A stretch of 64,000 bases of DNA from NCBI GenBank assembly GCA_963827435.1, contig CAWHAU010000013.1, positions 295,576-359,575 of the forward strand. Direction: 5' to 3'. Every line of letters begins with the position of its first letter. Position 1 is the first letter of the stretch. The notes under the pieces are model-generated. The model was not told the origin of the DNA. It saw only the letters and a list, made by a program, of their open reading frames with translations, and did not search any database. Positions 62,438-64,000 of this stretch are shown piece by piece. The DNA comes from Nocardioides_B sp963827435. GTDB taxonomy: Bacteria > Actinomycetota > Actinomycetes > Propionibacteriales > Nocardioidaceae. Made by a program: the position numbers and the translations under genes.

Positions 62438-63322
62438 ATGAGAACTCGAACTCGCGTCAACCGTGCCATCCGCAAGGTGACCGGATATCAACTGGTGCGC
62501 GCCGGCTCGATGCCGTCAGATGTCCCACCGCCTTCCTCTAGTCGCCCGACACCCAAGTCGGCGGTAGGGGCGAAGCCGCCAGCTTCGGCACCGGGACGGA
62601 GCCGAAGGGGGAAACTTCCCAGCGACTACGACCAGGAGACACGGGAGATCTGGGAGGCGGTTCGTGACAGAACGATGACCCACCACTCGAGGGTCCAATT
62701 CCTGATCCAGGCGGTGCGCTATATCGACCGGTACAGGGTTCCCGGCGCCATCGTGGAGTGCGGGGTATGGCGAGGTGGTTCGATGCTCACCGTCGCCCAC
62801 ACGCTGCTCCGGCTGGGTGTGACCGACCGCGACCTTCATCTGTTCGACACGTTCTCGGGCATGACGGCGCCGACCGAGCGGGACGTCCGCATCACCCAAG
62901 GGATGCACGCCGACGAGCTCCTCGCGGCCAAAGGACCGGGGCCGATGGCCTGGGCACGGCCAGGCAGGTTCGTTGCCACTCTCGACGACGTCAAGGAGGG
63001 TTTCGCGGCCCTCGACTATCCCCAGGACCGTGTTCACTTCGTTCCCGGAAGAGTGGAGGACACCGTGCCGCAGCATGCTCCCGACGGCATCGCGATTCTG
63101 CGGCTCGATACCGACTGGTACGAGTCGACCAAGCACGAGCTGACACATCTGTACAAGCGGCTCGCGCCCGGTGGGGTGCTGATCATCGACGACTACGGGA
63201 CCTGGCACGGATCGAAGGAGGCCACCGACGAGTTCCTCGACGAGACCGGTGAAGCGCTGTTGCTGACCCGGGTCTCTCGTGCAGCCGTCGCCGTCAAACC
63301 CGGCCTCCAATCGGTCTTCTGA
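62438..63322 (+). CDS. TylF/MycF-family O-methyltransferase
   Basis: A 294-residue SAM-dependent O-methyltransferase of the TylF (macrocin O-methyltransferase) family. A 60-residue Pro/Ser/Lys-rich N-terminal extension precedes the domain. Landmarks: ETREIWEAVRDRTMT, RVPGAIVECGVWRGGSMLTV (SAM motif near residue 115), LFDTFSGMTAPTERDV, and ILRLDTDWYESTKHELTHLY with GGVLIIDDYGTWHGSKEATD, holding the acidic metal-binding residues. TAGGTT (62426-62431) lies 6 nt before ATG 62438, so the transcript is probably leaderless. No sugar-biosynthesis or glycosyltransferase genes are adjacent; the acceptor is unknown. Confidence 0.88.
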   Translation: MRTRTRVNRAIRKVTGYQLVRAGSMPSDVPPPSSSRPTPKSAVGAKPPASAPGRSRRGKLPSDYDQETREIWEAVRDRTMTHHSRVQFLIQAVRYIDRYRVPGAIVECGVWRGGSMLTVAHTLLRLGVTDRDLHLFDTFSGMTAPTERDVRITQGMHADELLAAKGPGPMAWARPGRFVATLDDVKEGFAALDYPQDRVHFVPGRVEDTVPQHAPDGIAILRLDTDWYESTKHELTHLYKRLAPGGVLIIDDYGTWHGSKEATDEFLDETGEALLLTRVSRAAVAVKPGLQSVF

Positions 63323-63397
63323 CCGGCGATTCTTTGCCGAGCGAGATCTGAGAGTTCTCATTGGCCCAGCTGGACCGCGTCGCTGGCGACGCAGCGC

Positions 63398-63715
63398 TCA
63401 GGACACGGCGTCGGACGTATAGGCGCGCGGCGTCATCACCCCGGCGGGCTCGAACTCCAGCGTCTCCGGCTCCGGCCCATCCAACGGCACACCGGCGCGT
63501 GCCAAGGCTTTCGGGAACACATCCTGGTTGAAGGCGTTGAACTGCTCCTTGGACTCCCACACCTCGGTGAGATCAAACCCCCGGTCAGTTGCGTAGGCCA
63601 GGTGCAGCACCAGTCCCTCTCCGCCGCCGTGCTCGCCGATGATCTCCATCACCGCCTTGTGGATGGCTTGGTAAGCCTCGATCGGTGCCGGAACGTGCAT
63701 GGTGTAGCCGTACAT
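63398..63715 (-). CDS. Small antibiotic-biosynthesis-monooxygenase-like protein
   Basis: A 105-residue soluble protein, MYGYTMHVPAPIEAYQAIHK onward, with LHLAYATDRGFDLTEVWESK and the hydrophobic-acidic pattern of a small alpha-beta (ABM/dimeric ferredoxin-like) fold. The tail EPAGVMTPRAYTSDAVS is short and flexible. AGGTTG lies just upstream of ATG 63715. Function unknown; a monooxygenase or heme-degrading role is only a fold-based suggestion. Confidence 0.68.
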   Translation of the reverse strand: MYGYTMHVPAPIEAYQAIHKAVMEIIGEHGGGEGLVLHLAYATDRGFDLTEVWESKEQFNAFNQDVFPKALARAGVPLDGPEPETLEFEPAGVMTPRAYTSDAVS

Positions 63716-64000
63716 CGAGCAACCTCCGTCCGTCTTCTTTGATGTGACGACGTCCCAGGGCGCCTGTCAAGGCAGGCGGCCCGACTCGACGTCGGCCCCC
63801 ATCGGACTGATGCGCCGACGCCGCGGGATACCCCACCGGACGCGGAGTCGGGCGAGATGCCCGGATCCTCAACTCTGTAGCTTCGGTAAGACGCTGGGAT
63901 CTCCGTTGGACGTGGAACCAAGGGTCAATCGCGACGGAGGGATTCACTTCTGCTGGCGAGCGTTGGACCAGGATGATTGGCTCGAGGATCGCCTCTGGCC
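63716..64000. other. Terminal non-coding stretch
   Basis: The last 285 bases hold no supported gene. CGCCTG and CAGGCG near 63762-63777 form a small hairpin. The window ends before any further feature. Confidence 0.5.

Overview
High-GC (roughly 70 percent or more) actinobacterial chromosome. Gene content and protein sequences suggest the Nocardioidaceae (Nocardioides-like); this is an impression from protein style, not a database match. Many starts look leaderless: a TANNNT-like -10 box lies 6-8 nt before a GTG or ATG. GTGA/ATGA stop-start overlaps are common.

Layout. 1-4.05 kb: the 3' end of secA, then an overlapping operon of circularly permuted ATP-grasp, alpha-E and transglutaminase-like proteins. 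4.1-8.4 kb: an Rv3235-like protein and a LysM membrane protein facing away from an unknown protein, a small BldC-like regulator, and SAF (CpaB-like) and CpaE-like pilus proteins. 8.4-16.2 kb: a polytopic membrane protein, a wax ester synthase/DGAT-family acyltransferase, pruA, an ene-reductase, a DUF2505 protein and tryptophan 2,3-dioxygenase. 16.4-25 kb: the large NAD-glutamate dehydrogenase, then an M20 peptidase-amidase-SDR operon. 25-32.2 kb: a membrane protein with a multicopper oxidase, then an NHEJ cluster (Ku, NYN protein, separate LigD-type ligase and polymerase). 32.6-36.6 kb: a polyamine-type ABC transporter. 36.8-41.8 kb: an MMPL exporter and a polar amino acid ABC transporter. 42.1-46.7 kb: the main Flp/Tad pilus operon. 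46.9-56.5 kb: a SigB/SigF-type sigma factor, small stress-type proteins, prfB, ftsE-ftsX-M23 hydrolase, smpB and the tmRNA gene ssrA. 56.5-60.5 kb: an accessory-looking stretch behind ssrA with PiT phosphate transport, a DUF47 protein, a decayed LysR gene, a fasciclin protein and three related repeats that resemble integration scars. 61-64 kb: a NarL-type response regulator, a small membrane protein, a TylF-type O-methyltransferase and a small conserved protein.

How genes work together. smpB and ssrA form the trans-translation system; the tag reads ADSKRSSFALAA. ftsE, ftsX and the M23 hydrolase form a divisome peptidoglycan-hydrolase module. Ku plus the separate ligase and polymerase supply NHEJ. 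The cpaF-tadB-tadC-pilin-TadE genes at 42-46.7 kb probably use the CpaB- and CpaE-like proteins encoded 35 kb away.

A striking whole-window feature is that at least nine conserved genes carry reading-frame breaks (eleven in all), every one equivalent to a single extra base. Ten can each be repaired by deleting one base of a short run; in the LysM gene I did not fix a site. This looks more like homopolymer over-calling in the sequence than biology. The LysR remnant breaks in the opposite sense and looks like a real pseudogene.
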